DNA of 64,000 nt, taken from the NCBI GenBank assembly GCA_001632435.1, contig KV423946.1:9169-73168 (forward strand), written 5' to 3'. The notes below the pieces were generated by a model. The model saw only the letters and a list, made by a program, of their open reading frames with translations. It was not told the origin of the DNA and searched no databases. This document shows positions 24,922-36,500 of this stretch, in pieces. Made by a program: the position numbers and the translations under genes. Each line of letters begins with the position of its first letter. Positions within the stretch are counted from its first letter, which is position 1. The stretch comes from Calocera cornea HHB12733 (lineage: Eukaryota; Basidiomycota; Dacrymycetes; Dacrymycetales; Dacrymycetaceae).

Positions 24922-26096
24922 ATGACACGCTATACGAACTTGGGGTATAGGCGCACCCACGTGGAGGCGACAAAGCTGGACGAGTCGCCGAATGATGCAT
25001 CAGCGTCGGCGGACCCCACTGCGGTCCGGGAGGGCGATGCTGATGCTCCCAAAAAGAAGAAAACGCATAGGGCGGGCAAGAAGTTCTCCAAAAAGCGCAA
25101 GCGGGAGGACGGCGAAGAGGGTGGGGACAAGGGTGGGAAGGAGAGTGGGCACGTCGGTGAAGACGTAGAGGCGGATGGGCAGCGGCCAATCAAGAAGCGC
25201 AGGACCGGCGCTGAGGCTGCGCCGGGTAACGACGGGCGAGGGTCCACGCCGGCGATCGGCGCCGGTACTCCTGCTGCTCCTGAGGCAGATTCGGGCGCGC
25301 CTGCCGTCTCTGGCCCTGCTGAGACGACTGCGCCTGGGCCGGCACCCGCCAGCCGAAAGCAGAAGGCGAAGCCGAAGAAGACGTTCGAGCGGAAGAAGTT
25401 CGAGAGGGGTCCGTCCACTTTTAGCCATCGATCTTCATTCCGAGACTGAACAGTCAGCAGATGCCAAAGCCCGAGCTCTTGCTTCTGAGCAACGACGCTT
25501 GGCCCGCATCGCCGACCGTCAGAGCGACACAGTGTGCTTCGCCTGCAGGCAGACGGGCCACGCGATCCGCGACTGCCCCAACGCGAGCTCCACCGCCTCA
25601 GGCGGCGAGACGACCCGCCCTGGAAAAGTCGCGCTAAAGGGGGAGACGCTCTGTTATCGATGCGGGTCGACGGGGCACACGCTCGCGCGATGTCGCAAAC
25701 CCGCACTGGCGGGAGGAGAGCTGCCGTTCGCAAAGTGCTTTGTGTGCGGAGGGACGGGGCACTTGGCGGGCCAGTGCGGGCAGAATGAGCGTGGCGTGTA
25801 CCCGAGAGGCGGGAGCTGTAAGCTCTGCGGGGAGGTGACGCATTTGGCCAAGGATTGCCCGTTGAACACGAGGGGTAGGTGGTTGGGTTGGTCAGTGGAA
25901 AGTGGTGCTGATGCTAGTCACGCATGTAGATTCGCAAGGAGACACGCTGGTGCTGGGGATGACGACAGATGGGGGAGGGGACGAGGACGACTTCCACGTG
26001 CTTAAGCGACGTAAGGCCGAGATCGACAAAGAGTCTACCGTTCCCAAAGCCAGCGGCACAACGACGGCAAAGCCCAAGAAAGTCGTCAAGTTCTAA
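24922..26096 (+). CDS. CCHC zinc-knuckle protein, ZCCHC9-like
   Basis: Exons 24922-25408, 25461-25874 and 25930-26096 give 355 residues. Four zinc knuckles of the form C-x2-C-x4-H-x4-C lie in exon 2 (CFACRQTGHAIRDC, CYRCGSTGHTLARC, CFVCGGTGHLAGQC, CKLCGEVTHLAKDC). The N-terminal half is Lys/Arg-rich with several basic nuclear-localisation-like clusters (PKKKKTHRAGKKFSKKRKR). The C-terminus (VLKRRKAEIDKE, ending KPKKVVKF) is also basic. Four knuckles after a basic N-terminus and a short tail fit the ZCCHC9 / yeast Air-like group of nuclear RNA-binding factors; in animals ZCCHC9 is nucleolar. Both introns are phase 1, and intron 1 uses the less common donor GTCCGT. Confidence 0.88.
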
Positions 26097-26278
26097 TTTG
26101 TATCTCGAGCTGGGAGAGATCGGAGACAGCGGGTCGTGAACCTGTGTGATGGGCTGATGGATGGATATCCCCAATTAGATACCTGCATTGTACTTCTATG
26201 CATTACATTGCGATATACGATCATTAATGCCGCCACCATCTCTCCGCTGCTACGTGCCGGTTCCGAAGCAGCTCGCTC

Positions 26279-29200
26279 TCAATACACCCGCATCATGTCC
26301 TTCGGCGGCGCTCCGCGCGAGACGTTCCTAAAGGGGCAACGCTTCAGCCAATGCCTGCCGCCGCAGTTCGGGCACGGGCTGGGCGGGCCCAGGAGTTTCC
26401 GGCCAAACTCGTCCTCGGGGATCTCCCTCATCGGCGCTTCCTGCGGCCTGAACGTGCGGTCAACGGGGACGAGGCACCTGTGGAGGTACTTGATCACCGT
26501 GGGCATGAGCTGCTCTTCGCCGGGCACGTCCTCGACCGGCTCGGGTTTTGGCGAGGACAGCGCGTGCAGGAGGTACGCGAAGCGCACGTCGTGCAGGGTG
26601 ATACCCTGTGCCTTCTGCGGCGGGTCGTCGAAGTTGAGCGCCTGGTGAGTGTGCAACCGCACATATACGGACTTCGAGAACACCGCTAACACCGGATGAT
26701 GCTGCCAGTCCTGCGTCAGCTTACTTGACCCAGTCGGATAGACGAAGCACTCACATTCTCCTCCTGGGTGATCTCCAGCAGCTTGGCCGCGAAGCTGATC
26801 GCGTCCGCCCCACTCTTGAACTTGAACTTCCTGAGCAGCGCATGCGCATACACGCCCTTCTCCTTCTCCGGCGCGGCACCAGGGCCGTTGCTGACCTCTG
26901 TCGGCGCGAGCTTGCTGGCCATCTTGCGCACGTAGGCGACGTGCCACCCGCGCGCGTACAGTGGGCGGAGGTAGGTGTCCAGCTGGGACTGGGTGAGGAG
27001 CGGGGCCGGGCCCGGCGCGGGGCGCGTGGGCGTGTCCGGGAGGGGGAGCGTGCTGAGCAGGGCACGCAGGGCGGGGGAGAGCACGAGCTCCGGGTTGGCG
27101 GCGAAGGAGCCGTGGGTGCCGGTGCCCGCGCGCTGCGGTGCGTATGGGTGTGTGTACGCCGAGGCGCCCGTGAGGTCCTCGATCGCCTCCCTGGCCAGGT
27201 CGACTGCTTGGACAGGCATGGCCACGGCCCGAGGGCGGGCAGCACGAGAGGAGAGCTGGGAGGAGGCGAACGAGGTGGCTTCGTGGACGAACTGGGAGCG
27301 GTAGTCGTCGAGCGTCATGCTGGGCATGGCGGAAGCAGGCGCGGGGGGAGCAAGTTCGGGTGCGGGTGCGAAGTCCAGTGATGGTGCGCGGAAGACGCTT
27401 TCGCCGGCAATTGAGGATGATCGAGCGCTGTTCTCCTGGGCGGCCCCAGCGTTCCCGGCAAGCGGATGGGGAAGCTCTTCCTCCCCAAAGCCCTCGAACG
27501 CCTTGGCGATCCGCGTCCAGTCCGGCGCCGCCTGCCTGCCATCCTCTATAGCACCTAAGCCAGCAGCCTCGCTCCTCTGTGTGGAAGGAGTGAAGAACTC
27601 GGGCCCGGAGAACTCGGGCGCATAGTCCGCGTACAGGGCGGCGGTGTGGCGCTGCGCGTGCTGCTCGCGCGGGTCGAACATGCTTGGCTTGATGGGGGTG
27701 TCGGCGGCTTCGGCTTCCACTTCCACTGAGGCTGGGGCTGAGGCTCCTGGCAGTGGGTAGCCCGAGGCGGAGACGGGAGACAGGTCAGCACGGAGCGCAT
27801 CTAGGTGCTCCTCGTGAGAGTGCGAGTGCGAGTGCGGGGCTGGGAGGTCGGGAGGGCCGAGCGGGTCCAGGTGCAGGCGCGCCTCGGGTGCGGGCGGGGC
27901 TGCTGATAGAGCAGCGGACGAGGGCTCGACGGGTTGGGTGAGTGGAGGGGCAGGCGGGGCGGGCAAGTCAGCAGCGTACACCGCGTCCGCGTCCAAGTGC
28001 CGATACGCCCCAGCGAGCTCGGGGCTCGTCTCCCGCGCATGGGGTGGCTCGGAGGGCCGGAGTGATGAAGCAGCAGCAGGGGGNNNNNNNNNNNNNNNNN
28101 NNNNNNNNNNNNNNNNNNNNNNNNNNNNNNNNNNNNNNNNNNNNNNNNNNNNNNNNNNNNNNNNNNNNNNNNNNNNNNNNNNNGGAGCGCGTCGAGGTGC
28201 TTCCCTGGGGATTTTGGCTCTGCGCTTGCTGTTGCGGGCGGGCGGGGAGGGCGGAGCGCTGCGGTCGCGGTCGGTTCGGACGGCGGGGGTGGGGGCGGGG
28301 GCCCGGCTGCCTCCTTCCTGGTACCCGAGCGCTGGCCGACCCACGCCTTGAGCTCCTGCCAGAAATCGCGTTTCTCCCCGCTCTCAGGTTGCGAGACCGG
28401 CGGTTCTGACACGTCTACGTCCACGGCGGCGGCGGCGGAGAGCACAGCGCGCTGGCGGTCCCACTGTGGCGGGGTCGGGAGGGGCGCGGGTGCCCCTGAA
28501 CTGCCTGAACTGGAAGGGGCGAAGGTACTGAGGTCGGCGAGGGCTGTGAGCTCCGGGAGGGTGCGAGGTTGGGCGCGGGGGGGAGAGGGCGACGGTGCGG
28601 GCTGGAGCAGCTCCCGAAGCTCCAGGGCCATGTCCTGGCGGGTCAGACGCCGGTTCGCTTCTCCTTCTCCAACCGCAGCGGTAGCCGCAGCGGCAGACGC
28701 CTTCCTCTTCTTCTTCCACACCCTTTTCTTCCTCCTCCACGGCCTAAACGCCTCCGGCAGCTCGCGCGGCAGGGCCTCCGGGTAGCGCTCGAGCGTGTGC
28801 TGGACTTGCGCTTGGGCGGCGGCGGCTTGCTGGGCTAGGACGTGGGTGACCCACTGCTTGCGGTCGGCGCGGGCGAGGGCGCGGGCGGGGGCTGTTGGGG
28901 CGGGGACGGTCGGGGGTGGGGGTGTGGGAGAGTGGAAGGAGGAGGGGGAGAAGGGGGGGAGGGGGAGGGAGGCGGGGTGGAGTGAGGAAGTGGAGGAGGG
29001 GAGTTGGGATAGGGAAGTGGGAGTGGGAGTGGGAGTGGGAGTAGAGGTGTGCCGGTGGAATGTTGATGCGAGGGCGGGTGCGGGGGCGAGTGTGAGGGTG
29101 CTCGAGGAGGGGATGGGGAGCGGGCGGGAGGGGGAGGGCTGGTGCGCGCCGGGTTGGGCAGGATGGCGTGGTCGTGTGCGCGGATCCTCTGCATCGCCCG

Positions 29201-29429
29201 TGCTCCGAGCCGTGCTCCCGGACGACTCCCCCGGGCGCTCCCTCTGTGCCTCGCCGTAAGCCCAAGCGAGCATGGCCTCGGACGAGCTGTGCCTGCGGGC
29301 GGCTGCTGGGTGTGCTGGGTGCCGGGTTCTGGGTGGGCGGGTGCGGAGGGGTGGGAGGATGGAGGCGGGGACGGGGTTGGGGTTGGCGTTGGCTGCGCAT
29401 CGGAGGGCAGCGCGGGCGAGGGTGCTCAT
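26279..29429 (-). CDS. Presumed mitochondrial protein with C-terminal pterin-4a-carbinolamine dehydratase domain; broken by an assembly gap
   Basis: Minus-strand segments: 29429-28184, then a 100-N gap, 28083-26755 and 26701-26279. The start MSTLARAALRCAANAN is Arg/Ala-rich like a mitochondrial presequence. The first 400 residues are Pro/Ser/Thr-rich with a basic patch (WRRKKRVWKKKRK). After the gap come low-complexity sequence and then a PCD-like domain: LDTYLRPLYARGWHVAYV, LLRKFKFKSGADAISFAAKL, EENHHPVLAVFSKSVYVRL and HTHQALN, with the HHP and THQ histidines of the active site visible after splicing a 53-nt intron. A C-terminal CPNCGGRHWLKRCP zinc-ribbon-like motif follows. PCD enzymes recycle tetrahydrobiopterin cofactor or bind HNF1-type factors; in this large fusion the role is unknown. 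Reading frame changes across the gap, which is expected if the gap length is arbitrary. Confidence 0.75.
27814..27838. repeat. Coding (GAGTGC)n repeat encoding Ser-His
   Basis: Hexamer repeat within the PCD-domain gene giving HSHSHSH, similar to arrays in GCN5 and the left-edge gene. Confidence 0.75.
28084..28183. other. Assembly gap (100 N)
   Basis: A run of exactly 100 Ns inside the coding region of the PCD-domain gene. A round number suggests a placeholder for unknown length. Confidence 0.99.
29014..29043. repeat. Coding (GGGAGT)n repeat
   Basis: About four GGGAGT hexamers in the PCD-domain gene; on the coding strand they encode a Thr-Pro run (TPTPTPTP). Confidence 0.8.
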
Positions 29430-29835
29430 GCCCCTCTCGGAGAAAAGCGCGGGTGGGCAGCCTGCCTGGACGAGGAGGGCAACGGACAACGGCGGCCAGT
29501 GGGCACGCAAATGCCTCCGGGTCACCGTGGACCCTGGGTCGGCCGGGAGCGAGGGAATGTCCGGCGAGGCGAGGGACCGAGGGACCGCCCGCCGCACCAT
29601 ACACGCACACTCCCACTCCCCGGTACCGCACCCATCTCTTCTTCCTCGGACAAGGCACGGGCGCGAATCGCACCCGCACACACACCACCCATCATCCTCC
29701 TACCCTCCCGCCACCGCCGCCGATACTCTCCCCGACATAAAAGGACCCTTCACCTGGACCGGCTTGTCCTGTCCTGTCCTGCCCTGCCCTGCCCTGTCAC
29801 TCTCACCTGCCAGACCACCAGCCCAACCAGGCAGC
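29430..29835. other. Divergent promoter region, PCD-domain gene / MVD1
   Basis: About 0.4 kb between the divergent starts. A CATAAAAGG element (about 29734-29742) lies about 100 bp upstream of MVD1 and could be its TATA box. A CCTGT/CCTGC pentamer array occupies 29766-29797. Confidence 0.5.
29766..29797. repeat. (CCTGT/CCTGC)n pentanucleotide repeat
   Basis: About six tandem pentamers in the presumed 5' UTR of MVD1, about 40 bp before the start codon. Confidence 0.85.
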
Positions 29836-31184
29836 ATGCCCATCACCATGGCCGACTATTGGCAGGCGACAGTCACCACCCCGGTCAACATCGCCGTAAT
29901 CAAGTGCGCCGCACCCTTCCCCCTCCCATCCCCCCCCTTCCCGCACCCTACTGACCCCAAGCAGGTACTGGGGCAAACGCTCCGTCGCGCTCAACCTGCC
30001 CACCAACGCCTCCCTCAGCGTCACTCTGCACCAGGACCAGCTGTGCACCACCACCACCGCGCAGTGCTCCAAGGAGTTTGCCAGCGACCGCCTCTGGCTC
30101 AACGGAAAGGAGGAGGTCATCAAGCCCGGGGGAAGGACGGATACGTGCATCCAGGAGATGAAGAAGCTGCGCAAGGCGTACGAGGACAAGTACGAGGATC
30201 CCCACCCGGTGTGTCTCCTTCGCGGAGGGAGATGAAGCATGCTGACACGCACAGGCGTCGGAATGGCATGTCCACTTGTGCTCGTTCAACAACTTCCCCA
30301 CCGCCGCAGGCCTCGCGTCGTCTGCATCGGGGTACGCAGCGCTGGTGCACTGCCTCGCGACCGTCTACCGGCTGCCGAATACATCCACCGAGCTGTCGCT
30401 CATTGCGCGCCAAGGCTCCGGCTCCGCCTGCCGCTCCCTCTTCGGCGGGTTCGTCGCGTGGGACATGGGCGTAAACGAGGACGGGAGCGACAGCAAGGCG
30501 CGGCAGGTGGCGAGCGAGGACCACTGGGACGACATCAACGCTGTGATCTGCGTTGTCTCCGACGAGAAGAAGGGCACGTCGTCCACCTCGGGCATGCAGC
30601 GCACCGTCGAGACGTCCCCGCTCATCCAGGAGCGCATCCGGCTCGTCCCCGCGCGGATGGCGGAGATGGAGCGGGCGATCGCCGCGCAGGACTTTGACGC
30701 CTTTGCGCAGCTGACGATGAAGGACAGCAACAACTTCCACGCGGTGTGCCTGGACACGTCCCCGCCGATCTTCTACATGAACGACGTCTCCCGCGCGCTC
30801 GTCGCCCTCGTGCACGAGTTCAACCGCGTCAGCATCCTCCAGAAGCGCGGGCACCGCGCCGCGTACACGTTCGACGCGGGCCCGAACGCGGTCATCTACT
30901 GCCTCCGCCGCAACGTCAAGGACATCGTGAACATGGTCATGCACTATTTTCCGCAGGCGGAGCCGTTCAAGGACACGTACAAGGTGTTCTACGGGAAGGA
31001 CACGCCCGGGCAGATGCCCCTGCCAAAGGAGTTCAACGAGGCCGTCGCGAAGAGGTGGGAGGTCGGCGCGGTGCGCGGGCTGATACATACCAAGGTTGGG
31101 CCCGGGCCCAGGGTGCTCGACGTCGAGCAGAGCCTGCTCACGCCCGAGGGGATGCCAAAGTCGCTGGCGGAGGAGAAGAAATGA
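29836..31184 (+). CDS. MVD1: Diphosphomevalonate decarboxylase
   Basis: Exons 29836-29903, 29965-30208 and 30255-31184 give 413 residues, close to the family length (yeast 396). GHMP-kinase fold motifs are clear: TTPVNIAVIKYWGKR at the N-terminus (split by intron 1), the nucleotide-binding loop NFPTAAGLASSASGYAA (about 105-122), GSACRSLFGGFV and the catalytic-region FTFDAGPNAVIY. The enzyme makes isopentenyl diphosphate from mevalonate diphosphate with ATP in the sterol pathway, in the cytosol. Introns are 61 and 46 nt. A second ATG at 29848 has a better context (ACCATGG) and could be the real start. It is followed head-to-tail by RPS2 after about 500 bp. Confidence 0.96.
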
Positions 31185-31686
31185 ATGTCGGCCGAGTTGT
31201 GTGATCACTTAGACTCGTTGTATACCCATTGCAACAAGATTGGTTTACCAAAGATCCGTCGCACTCGCGCTTTTATAGGCGCTGGGTACTTCTTGGCCAC
31301 GCGCCCGTTGAAAAAAATGGAAAGAAAGGTTTTTTTTTCCGAACAATGATGTTCCCGAGTGATAGCCCGCGTGTGGTCGCGCTTTCGCCGACCCTACGCG
31401 GAGGCATCCGAGCTTCTGCGGGTCCATTCGTCCTCCTGGAAAAATAGCCTCCGTCTCATTGCAGCCCAACCAGGTCAGTATTCAGCTCGCCGTCGACCTC
31501 CCATCCCCGACGTTCCGGACGACATTTCCTCTCATCCCCCTTTCTTGTGAGTCCTTTACCTTACCAACCCGCCGTCCTCCCGGGGGGAAGCGAAGAGCGA
31601 GCCCGGGGAGGGTGGATGGGGTGGATGGCCCTGTGAGGCAGCGGATGGACGCTGACGAGGGTGCTGTAGAACGGACTAGTGAAACT
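31185..31686. other. Intergenic region with a probable RPS2 5' UTR intron
   Basis: Lies between the MVD1 stop and the RPS2 start. A GTGAGT at 31547 and a CTGAC...TAG ending at 31669 could form a 123-nt leader intron of the ribosomal protein gene. No separate gene is seen. Confidence 0.45.
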
Positions 31687-32603
31687 ATGGCTGATCGCGG
31701 AACTGGCACTGGCGGCGGCGACAGGGGCAGGGGCGGCTTTGGCCGTGGCGGGCGCGGGCGCGGCGGCCCCCGTGGGCGTGGTGGCCGTGGTGGCCGCGGC
31801 GGGCGCAAGGACGAGGAGAAGGAGTGGTGCGTGCCTTTCTCTGCTTGACCCGTGCGAGCGAGGGCTGAGCTGCTGTCCAGGGTCCCCGTCACCAAGCTGG
31901 GCCGCCTTGTCAAGGACGGCAAGATCAAGTCGATCGAGGAGATCTACCTGTACTCGCTGCCGATCAAGGAGTACCAGATCGTCGACATCTTCCTCCCCCG
32001 CCTCAAGGACGAAGTGATGAAGATCATGCCCGTGCAGAAGCAGACGCGTGCCGGCCAGCGCACCCGCTTCAAGGCCTTCGTCGCGATCGGCGACTTTGAC
32101 GGCCACGTCGGGCTCGGTGTCAAGTGCGCAAAGGAGGTCGCCACCGCCATCCGGGGTGCGATCATCCTTGCTAAGCTGTCCGTCATCCCCGTGCGGAGAG
32201 GGTACTGGGGCGCCCATCTCGGTGAGCCCCACACCGTGCCCAGCAAGGTCTCCGGCAAGGTCGGCTCTGTCATGTGCCGTCTTATTCCCGCGCCCCGTGG
32301 TACCGGTATCGTCGCTGCGCCAGCGAGCAAGCGTATCCTGCAGCTTGCGGGTGTCCAGGACGTGTACACGCAGTCCAAGGGTTCCACCGCGACGATGGGT
32401 AACTTCCTGAAGGCGACGTTCGCTGCCGTAAGTACTCGCTGTATCCATGACATTGTCCTTCGGCTAAAATCGGCGTTTCACAGATCACGAAGACCTACGC
32501 ATTCATCACCCCCGACCTCTGGCCCGAGTCGCAGCTCACCAAGACGCCGTTTGACATGCACTCCGCGCACTTGCAGCTCACTGCCAAGCGTGCGGACTAT
32601 TAG
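31687..32603 (+). CDS. RPS2: 40S ribosomal protein uS5 (Rps2)
   Basis: Exons 31687-31826, 31881-32427 and 32484-32603 give 268 residues, a normal length for eukaryotic uS5. The N-terminus is the typical Arg-Gly-rich tail ([17 protein letters not shown]), a target of arginine methylation in other eukaryotes. The core keeps [66 protein letters not shown] and [15 protein letters not shown]. The protein lines the mRNA entry channel of the small subunit and contributes to decoding accuracy. Introns are 54 and 56 nt. Confidence 0.97.
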
Positions 32604-33567
32604 GCGGTTCGTGTTTTCCTTGCTTCCTGTTGTAGTGCACACATTTGCGTTTGGGCGGCGGCGGAGCGATTATGTAACAGGCCATGTTATATGTCGCTGT
32701 TCAAAATATGATTGCCAGATTATTTCGGCACCCGCGCGTTGTTGCTGTGTGGTAATTCTCGTCATCCCTTGCCAGCGAGAGCTTGTCTGGCTATAATTGG
32801 CCTCGTGGCGTACGATGCCGTCGGAGAAGGTTGCGCAGCTGCGGGAGCAAGGCCCAGCCCAGGTCGCCGCCTCGCGGTCGCCGAGAACATCATCACAGGC
32901 TTACGGGCTCACCGGGCGGGCGCATCAGAGGATCAGCGGATAAAAGTACACCGCCGCGCGCGTCAGACAACGGTAGTTTTCTTAGAACTTGGCGGCGGTG
33001 GACCTGTCGATAGTGAGAAAAAGCAGCTGGCAAGGCCACAAGGACAATTGGGCCCCTGGGTGCGGGACACACACAGAAGCGGGCGGGCGGGTTCCCAGTC
33101 GCACGCGACGGTGTGTGGCCCCGGAAGCTGGAAGTGGTTCTGGGGTGATCCATAGGGACATGAATAATCTATTATTTTGGTATGCAGCCAGCGGAGGGGG
33201 TCGACCCTGAGCGGGAGCATCTGGCGCTCGTCAATTGGACGGGACGGCCGGGGACCCGCCCTCGAATAAGGACCCGCTCCTGAGAACGCGGGTCGGCTAC
33301 GGAAGCCAACCAGTCCACCAAGCACACACGCGGGCACAACCGTCCACTCAATTCACCGCCCACACACACCGTCGTCCAAGGCCATACCCGCCGTTAACAG
33401 TCATCCTGCGCGACGACGACCACCACAGACGACACCCCGACACGCTCGACGCTCTCGTCCACTCCCCCACTATATCCTAGCTCACTTGGCGACGACACGC
33501 GAGCGACGCGTCCGCCTCGCGCAACCCTAACAGGGTCAACGAGCGCGTCCCACCCGCCCACACAGAC
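32604..33567. other. Intergenic region between RPS2 and the RhoGAP gene
   Basis: About 1 kb with an AT-rich 3' flank of RPS2 and the CT/CA-rich 5' flank of the RhoGAP gene. A single AACCCTAA-like motif occurs near 33523. No gene supported. Confidence 0.5.
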
Positions 33568-36500
33568 ATGGCTGCGACCGTACACCCCGCCTCGGCGCTG
33601 GGCGACCCCAACGCCGCCATCAACCCTGCTGGACAGCCGTGCTTTGGGTGCGGGAACGCCATAGATGCGGACCAGCACGGGCTCGTAATCGCCCTCAGGT
33701 AAGTGGAATATATGCTCGGGCCTGAGACATGCGCTTACTCTGTCGCGAAGGGACTCGTTATGGCATATGGACTGGTAGACTATATTCCTCGCGTCCCCCG
33801 CCTAACGTTACTGATGTTGTAAAACAGCTTTGTTTGCTCAACATGCAAGAAGAAAGTCCACGTATGTCTGCATTCACGGCGGTTGGAGCACAGCTGACCC
33901 GCTTCGCAGCCCGACATGACCCTTCTGATCCTTGCGGACGGCTCGCCAGTCTGCATGGACTGCACGTACCAGTGCGCGGCCTGCAGCCTGCCCATCCAGG
34001 ACGAGGCCGTAATGACGGGCGACCTGACGTACCACTCGGGGTGCTTCAAGTGTCAGCAGTGCCAGAAGAAGATCGAGGACCTCGTGTTCGCCAAGACGAA
34101 CCACGGCATATACTGCATGCCGTGCCACAACGAGAAGGCGGCGCGTAGCCGGAGAGCGATGGAGAGAAGGAAGAGCAGAAGAAAGAAGGAGCGCGCGGAG
34201 GGAGAGGTGCGTCGGCCCGTTTCGGGCTGTTGCGGCGACGCGCTGACGAGACAATACAGTCGCCTGTGCCCTCATTACCTCCGGCGAAACCGGGGTCTGA
34301 CAAGACTGTAAACCCAGCCATGCCTACGCCAACGTCGTCCAAGGCCGAATCGATCAACGGATTCCCACCGCCTTCCCCTGTGTTGCGCGACCCGAACACG
34401 AGCGGGAGCAGCAACCTCCCCGCCACGTCGCCGGTGTCGACGCACTTCTACACGCCGAACACAACACCCTTCCTCGACTCATCCACCGAGTTCCCCAGCG
34501 CGAAAAGGGCAAGCTTCAGCGTGCAGCCTGGGCAGACAGAAGCTGACGCTCTGCGCGCGCGGAGGCCGAACTACCCCCCGCCCGCGCCCCCGGCAAGGAC
34601 TCCATCGCCCGCTGCACCGCTGTTCGTCTCCACGAGCTCGTACGACGAGCTGCGGGCACCATCACCGCGGACTACGTCTCCGCTACCTTCACCGACGGGC
34701 CTGGGCTTCAATCTCCCACAAGGCGGCCGTTCACTGCAGCCTCCCTCGCACGGCAGTGGTATAGCGAGCCATCCTAACCGCAGATCAGCGATGATGAACG
34801 GATTCCTTATGTCAGACCCGAGCGACCTTCACAGGCGCAGTTTCCTAGCAGAGGGACCGTCGCCTCCGCCATCGAACCGCTCCCTGTCGCCTCAGCCACC
34901 GTCACACCGTAGCTCGCCGTCACCTTCCTCTTTCCACTCGGCGAACCCCTCGCCAGAAGGTGCTCGCAGTCCGAGCCCGAGTTTGCTCTCCCACGATGCA
35001 TATTCGTTCCCTCCCACGCATATGCGGAGCAAGAGCCGAGACCCCAGCCCCGCACGCGCCTCCTCATCAAGGCAGAGCAGCATGGACATCCCGCCCACCC
35101 CGCCGCCAAAGGAGTGGAAAGGCCGGCACCGGACTGCGGAGATGAACGGCGTTGTGGGGCTGGGGATGAGCATGGACCTGGGCGAGGATGTTATTGTGAT
35201 CGACTCGGAGATGCGGGAACCGCCTGAGGGCGACTATCCGGAGGACTTGACGAGGGAGAGCATGGATGAGGGAGATGACCGGGTGGATGAGTCGGAGCGT
35301 ACGCCTGACGTTAGGCAAGATGTGTCGAGCACCCTGGACGCATCTGCCAATGAAGAAGGAGAGGACGACCAGCCGACGACTCTGGCCGCGCCTGCCCTTC
35401 CACCGATGCGCTTCTCACTGTACGGCACAGACTTCAGCGACATCCTCTCGCGCGTTGCGCACAGCGATTCGGAGAAGAACCTTGCGGACCTGGCGACCCT
35501 CGTTTCTCCAGGGTCGTCCCTGCAGGTCGAGCAGCAGCCGGCGAGCGCACCCGCGGGCGGGAGAGGGTTCAACGACCTGCGGGCACCGGCGAGCAGGGAC
35601 AGTGGGTCGACCGCCCGGGCGAGCAATGGCGCGAGCCAGGATATCACCCCCACCGGGCTGAGGCACATTGTCACGTCGCCTTCGACAACAAGCATCGCCT
35701 CCCTCAACCGGGGCGGGTCGACCTCCGCCCCTGCGATCGCGAGCTCCTTCCTGGATGGATTGCCCCCGGTCGCGCGCAGCCCCTCGCCCCGCATCTCGTT
35801 TTCTCACTCGGATATGTCTGCTGGCGATGGTGAGGAGGACGATGTGCTGGGTCCGCTTTCGGCCGTGTCTCTCAACTCGATCACCACCCCGTCCAGCCCG
35901 TCTCCCGAGCCGACGCTAAGTGCCGAGGCGGTTTTGCAGAAGCTCAGAGACGCCATCAGGGACGGCGAGAAGCAGGGCGGCCCGGTGAAGCTCGACATGG
36001 GCCTGGCGCTGGGCATGCTGGCTGCGATGGAGAGCATGAGCGAGAAGTACAGCACGCTCAAGTCGCAGTACGATGGTATCAAGGTTGGTGGCCTATGCTT
36101 TTTTGTGGCTTCGCGGGGTCTGACTGAATGGGTTCTGCAGCGCAAGAGTCAGCATTATGTCAAGGGCCTTAACGTCGCAGGGGCAGAGTACGACCGCGAG
36201 CTCACGCACCGGATGGAGGTCGAAGCTGAGGTCACTCGCCTGCGTGTAAAGGTTTCCGATCAAGCAGCGAAGTTGACCATGCTGGAGGGTCCTGAGAGGT
36301 CGACGAAACGCCTCAATGAGCACGGACGAATGCTCAAGGAAGAGGTGGACAACCTGCAGCAGAGAGTCAGCAAGCTCAAGGTCGAGCGGGACGTCGTTAT
36401 CGCTGAGGTCGAGGAGCTGGCTGTTTCGAAGTCGTCAGTGGCTTTCTTGATCTGATGGTACATCAAATCTGATCTTCGTCCAGAACTGCGTCAAACCTTG

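Noticed and set aside
15327..26096. A metabolic cluster linking FDH, the small secreted protein, PUS3 and the TPR-CHAT gene
   Set aside because: Functions are unrelated, orientations are mixed and no pathway enzyme set is present; chance adjacency is the simpler reading.
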